A stretch of DNA of 38,940 nt from an uncultured Marmoricola sp. (GTDB lineage Bacteria; Actinomycetota; Actinomycetes; Propionibacteriales; Nocardioidaceae). Every line of letters begins with the position of its first letter. Within the stretch, counting starts at the first letter, position 1. The notes under the pieces are model-generated. The model did no database searches. It had not been told where the DNA came from and was given only the letters and a program-made list of their open reading frames with translations. The DNA lies in NCBI RefSeq assembly GCF_943913695.1, contig NZ_CALTZE010000017.1, positions 1 to 38,940 of the forward strand, given 5' to 3'. The translations under genes were made by a program, and so were the position numbers. Below are positions 16,833-24,037 of the stretch, one piece after another.

Positions 16833-18355
16833 CGGGTCTCTCCTGCCTGCTGGTGCGAGGTGTCGGTCAGGTCCGAGGGCGGGATCAGGTCGCGCTTCTG
16901 GATCTTGCCGGTCGGGCCCTTGGGCAGGCTGTCGAGCAGCCAGATGTGACGGGGGTACTTGTAGGGCGCCACCTGGCCCTTCACGAACTCCCGCAGCTCC
17001 TCGGGGGTTGCCGCGATGCCGGTCTTCAAGGCGACGGCGGCGGCGATCTCCTCGCCGAGCTCGGGGTGTGGGATGCCGATCACGGCCGCCTCGGCGACCG
17101 CTGGATGTTCGTAGAGCACCTCCTCGATCTCCCGGGGGTACACGTTGAACCCGCCTCGGATGATCAGCTCCTTCTTGCGGTCGACGATGAAGAAGAAGCC
17201 GTCGTCGTCGACGCGGCCCATGTCGCCGGTACGGAACCAGCCCTCGGCCGAGAGCACTTCGGCCGTGGCCTCGGGACGGCGCCAGTAGCCCTTCATGACG
17301 TTGTGGCCGCGTATGGCGATCTCCCCGACCCCACCGTCGGGCACCTGCGTGCCCTGCTCGTCCACGACGCGCATCTCGACCCCGGTGACGGGCTTGCCGA
17401 TCGAGCCGGCGCGGCGACCGGTGTCGAGCCGGTTGAACGAGGCCACCGGGGAGGTCTCGGAGAGCCCGTACCCCTCCAGCACCTGGCACCCGAAAGCCGC
17501 CTCGAACCGTCGCAGCACCTCCACCGGGAGCGCCGCCCCTCCGGACACACACGTCCGCAACGAGGGGAGCTCGGGAGCCGTCGGCACGGCGAGGAACGCG
17601 TTGTACATCGTGGGCACGCCGGCGAAGACGGTCACCTCTGCCTGGGCCATCAGGTCCAGGGCCAGGGCGGGGTCGAAGCGTGGCAGCAGGACCAGGCAGG
17701 CCCCGTGACCGATGGAGGTGTTCAGCGTGACGGTCTGCCCGAACGAATGGAACAACGGCAGCCCGCCGAACACCACGTCCTCCGCGGTCAGGTGAATCAG
17801 GTCGTCTTGGCAGACCTCGACGTTGCGGGTCAGGTTGCCGTGGGTCAGCTCAGCACCCTTGGGCTTTCCGGTGGTGCCCGAGGTGTAGAGGATGACGGCG
17901 GTGTCGGAGTCGGCACGCTCGACGATGTCCGCGACGGGCTCGCGGCCGGCCAGGTGTGACAGGAAGTCGGCAGTCACGACCTCCACCCCGGCGTCCGCGA
18001 CGCGATCGGCGCCGGACTGCGCCTCACCAGCCGCGGACTCGTGCGCGAAGAGCAGGCCAGCCTCGGCGTCCGAGAGGTAGAACTCGACTTCGCGCGCCTT
18101 CAGCAAGGGATTCATCGGGACAACGACCGCGCCCGAGCGGAGCACGCCGTAGTAGATCGGCGCGAACTCCAGCACGTTGGGGAGCATGACCCCGATGCGA
18201 TCGCCCACGCCCAGGCCGCGCTCGGCGATCAGTGCGGCCACCCGGCAGCTCGCCTCGTCAAGCTCCGCGTAGGTGACCTGGTGCTCACCCAGCCGCACCG
18301 CTGGCCGGTCAGGGTGGGCGGCTGCGGAATCGGTCAAGAGCGTAGCGAGGTTCAC
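16829..18355 (-). CDS. Long/medium-chain acyl-CoA ligase (FadD-like)
   Basis: 508-residue ANL-superfamily adenylate-forming enzyme. It has the P-loop YTSGTTGKPKG, the A5 motif YGLSETSP, the A7/A8 region GWFRTGDMGRVDDDGFFFIVDRKKELIIRGG and the A10 lysine in PKGPTGKIQKRDL. It activates a fatty acid to acyl-CoA and so feeds the rest of the PHA operon, of which it is the first gene. The GTG start has an AAGGAG ribosome-binding site. It faces away from the PucR-type regulator, with 133 bases between the two starts. Confidence 0.92.
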   Translation of the reverse strand: MNLATLLTDSAAAHPDRPAVRLGEHQVTYAELDEASCRVAALIAERGLGVGDRIGVMLPNVLEFAPIYYGVLRSGAVVVPMNPLLKAREVEFYLSDAEAGLLFAHESAAGEAQSGADRVADAGVEVVTADFLSHLAGREPVADIVERADSDTAVILYTSGTTGKPKGAELTHGNLTRNVEVCQDDLIHLTAEDVVFGGLPLFHSFGQTVTLNTSIGHGACLVLLPRFDPALALDLMAQAEVTVFAGVPTMYNAFLAVPTAPELPSLRTCVSGGAALPVEVLRRFEAAFGCQVLEGYGLSETSPVASFNRLDTGRRAGSIGKPVTGVEMRVVDEQGTQVPDGGVGEIAIRGHNVMKGYWRRPEATAEVLSAEGWFRTGDMGRVDDDGFFFIVDRKKELIIRGGFNVYPREIEEVLYEHPAVAEAAVIGIPHPELGEEIAAAVALKTGIAATPEELREFVKGQVAPYKYPRHIWLLDSLPKGPTGKIQKRDLIPPSDLTDTSHQQAGETR

Positions 18356-18452
18356 GGGGACTCCTTGGGGCGAGCGGACGCGGTGAGACGACCTTCACAC
18401 TTGCGGGGCGTGCGCAGCAACGGTCGGGTGCACCGAGTCCCGGAAGTGATCG

Positions 18453-18482
18453 TTGTGCGCATGCACAATGGCGCTCTACGGT
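18453..18482 (+). promoter_or_regulatory. Promoter of the PucR-type gene with palindromic operator
   Basis: TTGTGC (18453-18458) and TACGGT (18477-18482) are spaced 18 bases as -35 and -10, and the ATG follows after 6 bases, giving a leaderless mRNA. The -35 forms one arm of TTGTGCGCATGCACAA (18453-18468; perfect 6-bp arms around GCAT). A protein bound there would block this promoter and could also act on the divergent PHA operon, so autoregulation by the adjacent regulator is likely. Confidence 0.55.
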
Positions 18483-18488
18483 CACCTC

Positions 18489-19679
18489 ATGGCCCTATCC
18501 GAGGTCGACCCCGCCGTCGCGGCACTCAGCCGCGCCCTACTGCTGGAGGTCCCCGACCAGGGCGTCGCGCTGGCCGGCCGGATCCGCGCCGAGATCCCCT
18601 TCTACGGCGACGACAGATCGATCGTGGACCATGACGACCTCGACCGCTCCTGCCAAGGCAACCTCGCCTACATCCTCGGCAACCTGGCCGGCACCTACCA
18701 GCCCCCACCCGACGTCACGCCCAGGGACACCGGCGCCACGCGCGCCGAGCAGGGCGTGCCCTACGCCGCCGTCCTCCAGGCCTTCCGGATCGGTGGCCGG
18801 TTCGTGTGGGAGCTGCTCGTCCAGCGGTCCGAACCCGAGGAACGCGACCGGCTGCTGCTCGCCGCAGCGGACATCTGGGCCGTCACCGACCAGCTCTCCG
18901 CCGAGGTCACCGACGGGTATCGAGAGTCGATCACCAACCTCGCTCGCCGTGACGAGCAGCGTCGGTCCTCACTCCTCGGGTCGCTGCTCGAGGAGGCCGC
19001 CCCCGACGATCTGCTCGGCGAGTCGGCAACCATGCTCGACTTCCCCACCCGAGGGGTCTTCGTGGTGGTGGTGGCCGAAGCCGGTCATCCCGGGCACACA
19101 CCTCTGCCGGGGATAGCCGAACGGCTTCGAAGTCGCAACGTGGTCTCGGGGTGGAGGTTGGTCAACGGCCGACAGGAGGGACTGGTGTCGCTCGGTCCGG
19201 GACGCCACCTGGGTCAGCTGGTTGCGGAACTGGCGAGCATCACCGAGACCCGCGTTGGTATCAGCGCCGAGTTCAACCGCATCGACGGCGCCCAGGGCGC
19301 GCGCCGTGAAGCAGCCCTCGCCTGCGCCGCAGGCGGCCTGCGAACCCGCGACGTCGTCCGCTACGACGAGCAATCACTCGCAGTGCTGCTGGCCAGCTCA
19401 CCCGAGGCCGCCCAGGTCCTGACCCGCGCCGTCCTCGGCCCACTCCTCGACCTCCACGAAGACGACCGCACACCGTTGCTGGACACGAGCCGGGTCTGGC
19501 TCCACGAAGGTGGGTCGACCTCAGCCACCGCGGATCGGCTCCACCTGCACCGCAACACCGTGCGCTATCGCCTGCGCCGCCTCGAGGAACTGACCGGCCG
19601 TGACATCGCGCGGCCCACCGAAGCAGCCGAGGTCTATGTCGCCCTGGAGTGCCTCCGCACCCTGGGCATCGACACCTGA
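18489..19679 (+). CDS. PucR/CdaR-family transcriptional regulator
   Basis: 396-residue regulator. The C-terminal helix-turn-helix of the PucR family is clear: HEGGSTSATADRLHLHRNTVRYRLRRLEELTGRDI, about residues 337-372. It is preceded by a GGDEF-like middle domain (about 175-300), and the N-terminal part has GVPYAAVLQAFRIGGRFVWELL, typical of RsbRD-type N-terminal sensor domains in this family. It stands alone on the plus strand, divergent from the PHA operon, and is the obvious candidate regulator of it. The ATG at 18489 follows a leaderless -10 box; an upstream in-frame GTG would lie inside the promoter. Confidence 0.9.
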   Translation: MALSEVDPAVAALSRALLLEVPDQGVALAGRIRAEIPFYGDDRSIVDHDDLDRSCQGNLAYILGNLAGTYQPPPDVTPRDTGATRAEQGVPYAAVLQAFRIGGRFVWELLVQRSEPEERDRLLLAAADIWAVTDQLSAEVTDGYRESITNLARRDEQRRSSLLGSLLEEAAPDDLLGESATMLDFPTRGVFVVVVAEAGHPGHTPLPGIAERLRSRNVVSGWRLVNGRQEGLVSLGPGRHLGQLVAELASITETRVGISAEFNRIDGAQGARREAALACAAGGLRTRDVVRYDEQSLAVLLASSPEAAQVLTRAVLGPLLDLHEDDRTPLLDTSRVWLHEGGSTSATADRLHLHRNTVRYRLRRLEELTGRDIARPTEAAEVYVALECLRTLGIDT

Positions 19680-19838
19680 GAACCCACTCGGTGACGCGAC
19701 AGAAACTCGCGGGGCGCGGCCGACGATGACCACCGCCGCCAGCGGACGCCGGGGCCTATCAGCAGCAGTGGCCGCCCGCACCCGTACGCGCCGACCAGCA
19801 GGCCGAGCAGGAATCGCCGGGCCAGCGCAATCATTCGA

Positions 19839-20771
19839 CTACGCGGTCGGGAGGTGCTCGTCGATCCACGCCACCACGTGGGCCATGACCTCGTCGCGAT
19901 TGGTCTCGTTGAGCATCTCGTGCCGGCCTTCCGGCCAGATGTGCGTGGTGACGTCGTTGACGCCGGCCCGAAGGAGCTGGTCGGAGACCTGGCGCACGCC
20001 CTTGGCGTTGGCGCCCACGGGGTCGAGCGAGCCCGACATCAGATGGATCGGCAGATCCGTGGGCACCGAGGCGACCTCGGCGTCGGAATTGACCTTGGCC
20101 AGACCACCCAGCAGATCGACGAAGAACGCGCTGGTGAAGACGTTGCCGCACTGCGGGTCCGCCACGTACTTGTCGACCTCCGCATCGTCTCGCGACAGCC
20201 AGTCGAACTTCGTGCGGTTGGGCTTGAAAGCGGTGTTGTACTGACCGAAGGTCAGCTTGTCGAGCAGGACGCTCTTGTGCCGTCGACCCCGCAGTCGTGA
20301 CTCGAGGGCCGCGATGCCCTGGCCCACCTTCCCGAGGGCCCCGGGATCACCGGCGGTACCGGACAGGATCAGCCCGTCCAGCTCCTCGCCGTACGTCATG
20401 GCATAGGCCCTGCAGAGGAACGACCCCATGCTGTGCCCGAAGAGGAAGAAGGGCAGCCCAGGCTGCTCCCCGCGCGCGGTCTCCGCGACCCGGTGCAGGT
20501 CCTCCACCACGACCTGGAAGCCGTCGGCGTCGGCGAAGTATCCCTCGTCCTGGGAACGAGTGGCAGTGCCGCCGTGGCCCCGGTGGTCGCCTGCGTACAC
20601 CGCGAAGCCAGCGTCGGTGAGCACTCCCGCGAACCTGGCGTACCGGGCCGAGTGCTCGGCCATGCCGTGGGCGATCTGCACGATGGCCCTCGCCGGCCCA
20701 TCGGGCAGCCATCGGTGGACGTGGAGACCCGTGCCATCAGGAGTCATCTCGGTGAAGGTGCTGGCCCGCAT
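19839..20771 (-). CDS. Monoacylglycerol-lipase-like alpha/beta hydrolase
   Basis: 310-residue serine hydrolase of the Hydrolase_4 (lysophospholipase/monoglyceride lipase) family. It has HGMAEHSARYARFA, the loop GDHRGHGGT, nucleophile GHSMGS (Ser near 115), Asp in SGSLDPVG (near 250) and His in EGRHEMLNE (near 284). It would release fatty acids from glycerol esters, which fits with the neighbouring acyl-CoA ligase, though it lies on its own transcript converging on the PucR-type gene. TAAGGT 7 bases before the ATG (20779-20784, minus strand) gives a leaderless start. The frame is open further upstream, but nothing there looks conserved. The 159 bases between it and the PucR-type gene hold no supported feature. 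Confidence 0.88.
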   Translation of the reverse strand: MRASTFTEMTPDGTGLHVHRWLPDGPARAIVQIAHGMAEHSARYARFAGVLTDAGFAVYAGDHRGHGGTATRSQDEGYFADADGFQVVVEDLHRVAETARGEQPGLPFFLFGHSMGSFLCRAYAMTYGEELDGLILSGTAGDPGALGKVGQGIAALESRLRGRRHKSVLLDKLTFGQYNTAFKPNRTKFDWLSRDDAEVDKYVADPQCGNVFTSAFFVDLLGGLAKVNSDAEVASVPTDLPIHLMSGSLDPVGANAKGVRQVSDQLLRAGVNDVTTHIWPEGRHEMLNETNRDEVMAHVVAWIDEHLPTA

Positions 20772-20784
20772 GTGAGTGACCTTA

Positions 20785-21050
20785 GCGCCCTGGATCGCCT
20801 GACAGTCTTCGTGCAGGGAGAAGATGCAAGGCCACGCGAGCCGACCCAGACAACGGCTGCGTACCTGTCCGAACAGCGGCTTCAGAAGCACTTCCTCCAC
20901 AGGCGCCCGTGCAGCGGACGCCCGTTTCGCCCCGGGTATTGACTGGCCATCTGCTGCTTGGGCCCTAGTGCGGCATAGCCAAGAAGGACCCACACAGCCT
21001 GACGGCGCCCCTCTGTCCCGAGGGTTGGATCCACTGCTACACGATCCCGT
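20785..21050. other. Non-coding stretch upstream of the hydrolase gene
   Basis: No conserved protein is seen on either strand between the hydrolase promoter and the repeat array. Base composition is a little lower in G/C than in the core genes. It may hold remnants of older insertions; nothing can be assigned. Confidence 0.4.
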
Positions 21051-21189
21051 TGTGGTCACGCTCCGCGTGACGATCCCGTTGTGGTCACGCTCCGCGTGAC
21101 GATCCCGCACCGGGTCGCTCCGCGAGCCCATCCGGCTGTGGTCACGCTCCGCGTGACGATCCGGCTGTGGTCACGCTCCGCGTGACGAT
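21051..21189. repeat. Array of 29-bp palindromic repeats
   Basis: Four exact copies of TGTGGTCACGCTCCGCGTGACGAT-type units begin at 21051, 21080, 21137 and 21166. Steps are 29, 57 and 29 bases, with one decayed unit in the 57-base gap (near 21111-21127). Each contains the hairpin GTCACGC-TCC-GCGTGAC. The 5-base joints differ between the first two (CCCGT) and the last two (CCGGC). They are direct repeats in the same orientation, with no spacers long enough for a CRISPR array. Confidence 0.85.
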
Positions 21190-21252
21190 CGACTTGTGGG
21201 ACGGATCTACAACCGCGCGACCCACCGTCGGACTAGGCGCCACACTTGAGGC

Positions 21253-21483
21253 GTGGCAAAGCGCTCCGCGACTCCTAGTGCTGAGCAGCTACCCGAGTTC
21301 GCGTACTACTACCCCGAGCCCTACTGGTTGGCGCACGAAAGCTCGTGGATCAAGTCGCTCGTGCTCTTCTTCGATGGCGTGGCGATCCTGCTACCCAACT
21401 ACATGCAGGTTCGTGAACTGGTGGCCGACCCATCTCTCGCTGAGCCGTTGACGGACGGGCTCGCGGAGCAACCCGGCGGCTGA
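21253..21483 (+). pseudogene. Truncated hypothetical protein (DUF6236-like N-terminus)
   Basis: 76 codons from a GTG. FAYYYPEPYWLAHESSWIKS and LVLFFDGVAILLPNYM resemble the first part of a family of actinobacterial hypothetical proteins (DUF6236-like) that normally run to several hundred residues; the match is from memory. The frame stops soon after DPSLAEPLTDGLAEQPGG, and no continuation is seen in another frame before the antitoxin promoter. It looks like a gene cut by deletion. It has no visible ribosome-binding site. Confidence 0.5.
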
Positions 21484-21511
21484 ACAAGCGCGCCGAAGAC
21501 ATCAGTCGCGC

Positions 21512-21517
21512 TAGAAT
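21512..21517 (+). promoter_or_regulatory. Leaderless -10 box of the toxin-antitoxin operon
   Basis: TAGAAT followed by exactly 7 bases and the antitoxin ATG at 21525. No ribosome-binding site is visible. Confidence 0.6.
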
Positions 21518-21524
21518 TCTGTAC

Positions 21525-21809
21525 ATGACGACATTGTCCCTGGCTGACGCCCGAGCGAACCTCTCCAGGCTCGTGGAGTCCGCGGTGGCCACTCACGAGC
21601 GGTTCGAAGTCACGCGCAACGGTGACCGGGCCGTCGTGGTTCTCAGTGCTGAGGACTACGACGCCCTGCTGGAGACAGTCGACGTCCTCAGCCGCGCCGA
21701 GGAGGTCCAGGCCCTCAAGGAAGGACTCGATGACCTCGACGCCGGGCTGACCTCACCACTAGATGAGGTCCGCTCAGCGATGCTGCGGCGCGGACGCCTC
21801 CAATCTTGA
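21525..21809 (+). CDS. Phd/YefM-family antitoxin
   Basis: 94-residue type II antitoxin. The N-terminal DNA-binding/dimerisation part LSLADARANLSRLVESA is followed by RFEVTRNGDRAVVVLSAEDYDALLETVDVL, the family core, then an acidic C-terminal tail that would wrap the toxin. It starts a two-gene operon from a leaderless promoter and its stop overlaps the toxin start by 4 bases (TTGA). Such proteins neutralise the toxin and repress their own promoter. Confidence 0.92.
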   Translation: MTTLSLADARANLSRLVESAVATHERFEVTRNGDRAVVVLSAEDYDALLETVDVLSRAEEVQALKEGLDDLDAGLTSPLDEVRSAMLRRGRLQS

Positions 21810-22096
21810 GTACGGACCCAGGCGAGAACAGCGGCTACGACGTCGTCCTGACCCGAAGCGCACGACGAGCCCTCGAGGAGTTGTTGCCCGAAGCGGTCGC
21901 AGCGGCCGCCTTCGAGTTCATCGCCGGCCCCCTGCGCACCGACCCACACCGCGTCGGCAAGCCCCTGCGCGAGCCGTTGGCGCCCCTGTGGTCAGCACGC
22001 CGAGGCGAGTACCGCGTCCTCTACCGGATCCTCGAACGCCGCCTCGTCATCGAGGTCGTCTCCGTGGTTCACCGTCGCGACGCCTATCGCCAATGA
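21806..22096 (+). CDS. RelE/ParE-family toxin
   Basis: 96-residue toxin partner of the preceding antitoxin. Typical RelE features: YDVVLTRSARRALEELLPEA at the start, KPLREPLAPLWSARRGEYRVLYRI in the middle and VIEVVSVVHRRDAYR at the end, with the basic and aromatic residues of mRNA-cleaving RelE enzymes. The likely start is a TTG overlapping the antitoxin stop. The family cleaves mRNA at the ribosome or, in the ParE branch, poisons gyrase; RelE-like is favoured by the C-terminal HRRDAY. Confidence 0.9.
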   Translation: MSTDPGENSGYDVVLTRSARRALEELLPEAVAAAAFEFIAGPLRTDPHRVGKPLREPLAPLWSARRGEYRVLYRILERRLVIEVVSVVHRRDAYRQ

Positions 22097-22203
22097 CCGA
22101 TCGGCGTACGGCAACGGCCTCAAGGCTGCCGACTCGCCGCTCCCGACCGCTCCCGACCGATCGCGACCGAGTGCAATTCCGTGGGTGGCGACGGGTCGCC
22201 GGG

Positions 22204-22424
22204 TCAGTGGTCGGCGGGCACGTCCACGTCGCCGCGGGTGGCGACCCAGGAGGCGAGCAGCTTCAACGCGTCGGCGGTCGGGGTTCCGGCGGCGGCGTTG
22301 TAGACGTTGAGCGCGAGCCCCGGCTCGGACGGGAGCTCGAGGGCCTCGAAGTCGAGGTCGAGACGGCCCACGACGGGGTGCTGGAGCCGTGTGCGGCCGC
22401 TGCGGTGGTAGCGGTTGTTGGGCC
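22204..22424 (-). pseudogene. C-terminal remnant of an XRE/MmyB-type transcriptional regulator
   Basis: Reading the minus strand back from a stop at 22204 gives about 73 residues, including RLQHPVVGRLDLDFEALELP, NVYNAAAGTPTADALKLLAS and WVATRGDVDVPADH. This is the end of the MmyB-like ligand-binding domain found in many actinobacterial helix-turn-helix regulators (about 270-300 residues). A stop codon closes the frame just upstream, and the HTH domain is missing. A perfect 6-bp hairpin (22187-22200) follows the stop. A gene remnant inside the accessory region. Confidence 0.75.
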
Positions 22425-22897
22425 GTTATCAACGATGTGGCCCAGCACGTGCGCCAATCGGCAAGCCTCGCGGAGTTCGGCAGCAGCCTTGGCGGCTACA
22501 TCTTCTCGGCGCCCCGCGAGCGCCGAGTCTCGAGCGAAACGCTGAGGTCGAGCGCGACCTGCACGCCGACGACCTGGCCAAGGTCACCGCCCTGGTCCCG
22601 GGCTGAACTCGGCAACATGCGGCCCCACGGAGGCCCCAGCGGAGGTCGAACCCACGTTTGCGCAGGTCAACACGGGTGCGTAGATCACTACTACGACATC
22701 TGGAAGACGTCGTCACCCGAAAGGGCCTCTGGCCTGCATGTGCGCAGCCTCGGGGACCTTTCGCTTGCCCCGGTCGGCGCCAACCTCCGCAGAAGCACCG
22801 CAGGCGAACCGCGGGAACGACTCGATCGCTCGCGCTGGACGCCTCGTGCGCGCAGTCTCGAAGGAGAGCTCGAGGTCCCTCGCCACCTGCTCCCGCA
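22425..22897. other. Decayed sequence at the right end of the accessory region
   Basis: No intact gene is seen. On the plus strand, a short peptide NDVAQHVRQSASLAEFGSSL in one frame and ERNAEVERDLHADDLAKVTA ending in a stop at 22606 in another frame look like pieces of one broken protein that I cannot identify. It also holds TGCGGCCCCA (22618), present twice after glnA, and ACGTTTGCGCAGGTCA (22654-22669), which matches the reverse complement of 11940-11955 at 15 of 16 positions. Confidence 0.4.
22688..22702. repeat. Right copy of the glnA 3'-end repeat (candidate attachment site)
   Basis: Exact 15-base copy of 11879-11893 in the same orientation, in non-coding sequence. If this is an attachment core, the island between the copies would be about 10.8 kb. 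Confidence 0.35.
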
Positions 22898-22927
22898 TTG
22901 ACAAATATTCTTGTCCACGTTCAGAGT
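22898..22927 (+). promoter_or_regulatory. Promoter and candidate operator of the ArsR-type operon
   Basis: TTGACA (22898-22903), an 18-base spacer, CAGAGT (22922-22927), then 7 bases to the ATG at 22935: an almost ideal leaderless promoter. The inverted repeat GACAA-N6-TTGTC (22900-22915) covers the -35 box and is a likely binding site for the ArsR-type protein encoded just downstream, which suggests autoregulation. Confidence 0.65.
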
Positions 22928-22934
22928 TACCCGC

Positions 22935-23516
22935 ATGGACGATGTGAAGGTGCTCGCTGATCCCGGAGCAGTAGAGGTGGCGCTCGACCCGATCCGCTCC
23001 TCGATCCTCGACGCGCTAACCGAGCCGGGGTCGGCGGCGACGATCGCCTCGGCGGTCGGGCTGACCCGGCAGAAGGTCAACTACCACCTCAAGGCGCTGG
23101 AGGCGCACGGGCTGGTCGCGCAGGTCGAGACGCGCGCGTGGGGGGGCATCACCGAGCGGTTCTTACGCCGCACCGCCCGCCAGGTGGTGGTCTCACCCGG
23201 CGTCCTGCAACACGGCGCCGTCGATCCCGCGGAGGTGGCCGACCAGCTCTCTGCTGCCTACCTCATCGCGGTGAGCGGACGCGCGGTCTCCGAGCTCGGC
23301 GACATCATCGCGCGAGCCGGCGCCGGGGCTCGGGTGCCGACCCTGACTGTCGACACGGTCGTCGGCTTCGCCTCCCCCGAGGACCGCGCCGCGTTCGCGA
23401 GCGACCTGCAAGAGGTGGTGACCGACCTCGTCGCCCGCTACCACCACGACGACGGGCGACCGCACCGCCTGAGCGTCGCCTCCTACCCCAAGCCCATGGA
23501 AGAGGGAGCGTCATGA
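22935..23516 (+). CDS. ArsR-family winged-helix transcriptional regulator
   Basis: 193-residue regulator. The winged helix at about residues 15-75 includes LDPIRSSILDALTEPGSAAT, IASAVGLTRQKVNYHLKALE and HGLV. The C-terminal region of about 110 residues has no cysteine cluster, so metal sensing of the ArsR/SmtB kind is not indicated. The start at 22935 fits the leaderless promoter. The stop overlaps the ATG of the SRPBCC gene (ATGA). A pair of this kind (HTH_20-type regulator plus AHSA1 protein) is common in actinobacteria; the ligand is unknown. Confidence 0.9.
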   Translation: MDDVKVLADPGAVEVALDPIRSSILDALTEPGSAATIASAVGLTRQKVNYHLKALEAHGLVAQVETRAWGGITERFLRRTARQVVVSPGVLQHGAVDPAEVADQLSAAYLIAVSGRAVSELGDIIARAGAGARVPTLTVDTVVGFASPEDRAAFASDLQEVVTDLVARYHHDDGRPHRLSVASYPKPMEEGAS

Positions 23517-24037
23517 CCAGTCGCGAGCAGCCACCGCCGGCGCAGCACCGGTCGGAACTCACCTACGAGGTCTCGGCCACGCCCGAGCAGGTCTGGCAGG
23601 CGATCGCCACGGCCGAGGGCATCTCGGCCTGGATGCTGCCCGCCCGCCTCGACACGCGCGTCGGCGGTGAGCTGTCCTACGACCTGGACGGGGCGACGTA
23701 CTTCGGGGTGGTCACCGCCTACGAGCCGCACGAGCGGTTCGCCTACGAGGAGCCGTGGCCCATCGGCGAGCGACCCGAGGACCTCGACCCCGAGATGGCT
23801 GCGTGGTTCGAGTCCCTCGGCGCACCGCTCGAGCAGGTGTACGACGACATCGCGAGCGCCACGCCGATCGCCACCGAGTTCGTGGTGGAGGCGCAGTCCG
23901 GCGGCAGCACCGTGATCCGGGTCGTCACCAGCGCCTACGGCGCGGGAGCCGACTGGGAGCACGAGTTCTTCGACCAGATGGTCGAGGACCTGCGCCCGAT
24001 CATGGACCGGCTCGCGACCTACCTCGAGGCGGCGTGA
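23513..24037 (+). CDS. SRPBCC (AHSA1/START-like) protein
   Basis: 174-residue protein of the AHSA1 branch of the START superfamily. LTYEVSATPEQVWQAIATAEGISAWMLPA opens the fold, YFGVVTAYEPHERFAYE lies in the middle, and the C-terminal helix FDQMVEDLRPIMDRLATYL closes the cavity. Such proteins bind hydrophobic small molecules or act as co-chaperone-like factors. It is translationally coupled to the regulator before it and the membrane protein after it (TGATG overlap), so the three genes form one unit. Confidence 0.88.
   Translation: MTSREQPPPAQHRSELTYEVSATPEQVWQAIATAEGISAWMLPARLDTRVGGELSYDLDGATYFGVVTAYEPHERFAYEEPWPIGERPEDLDPEMAAWFESLGAPLEQVYDDIASATPIATEFVVEAQSGGSTVIRVVTSAYGAGADWEHEFFDQMVEDLRPIMDRLATYLEAA

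Noticed and set aside
19680..19838. Small hydrophobic peptide on the minus strand between the PucR-type and lipase-like genes
   Set aside because: No ribosome-binding site or leaderless signal, and it overlaps the end of the PucR-type gene.
21051..21189. CRISPR array
   Set aside because: Gaps between repeats are only about 5 bases and there are no unique spacers or cas genes.
22641..22690. tRNA 3' end as integration site at the island's right edge
   Set aside because: GGTCGAACCCAC looks like a T-loop fragment, but no cloverleaf or acceptor stem can be built.
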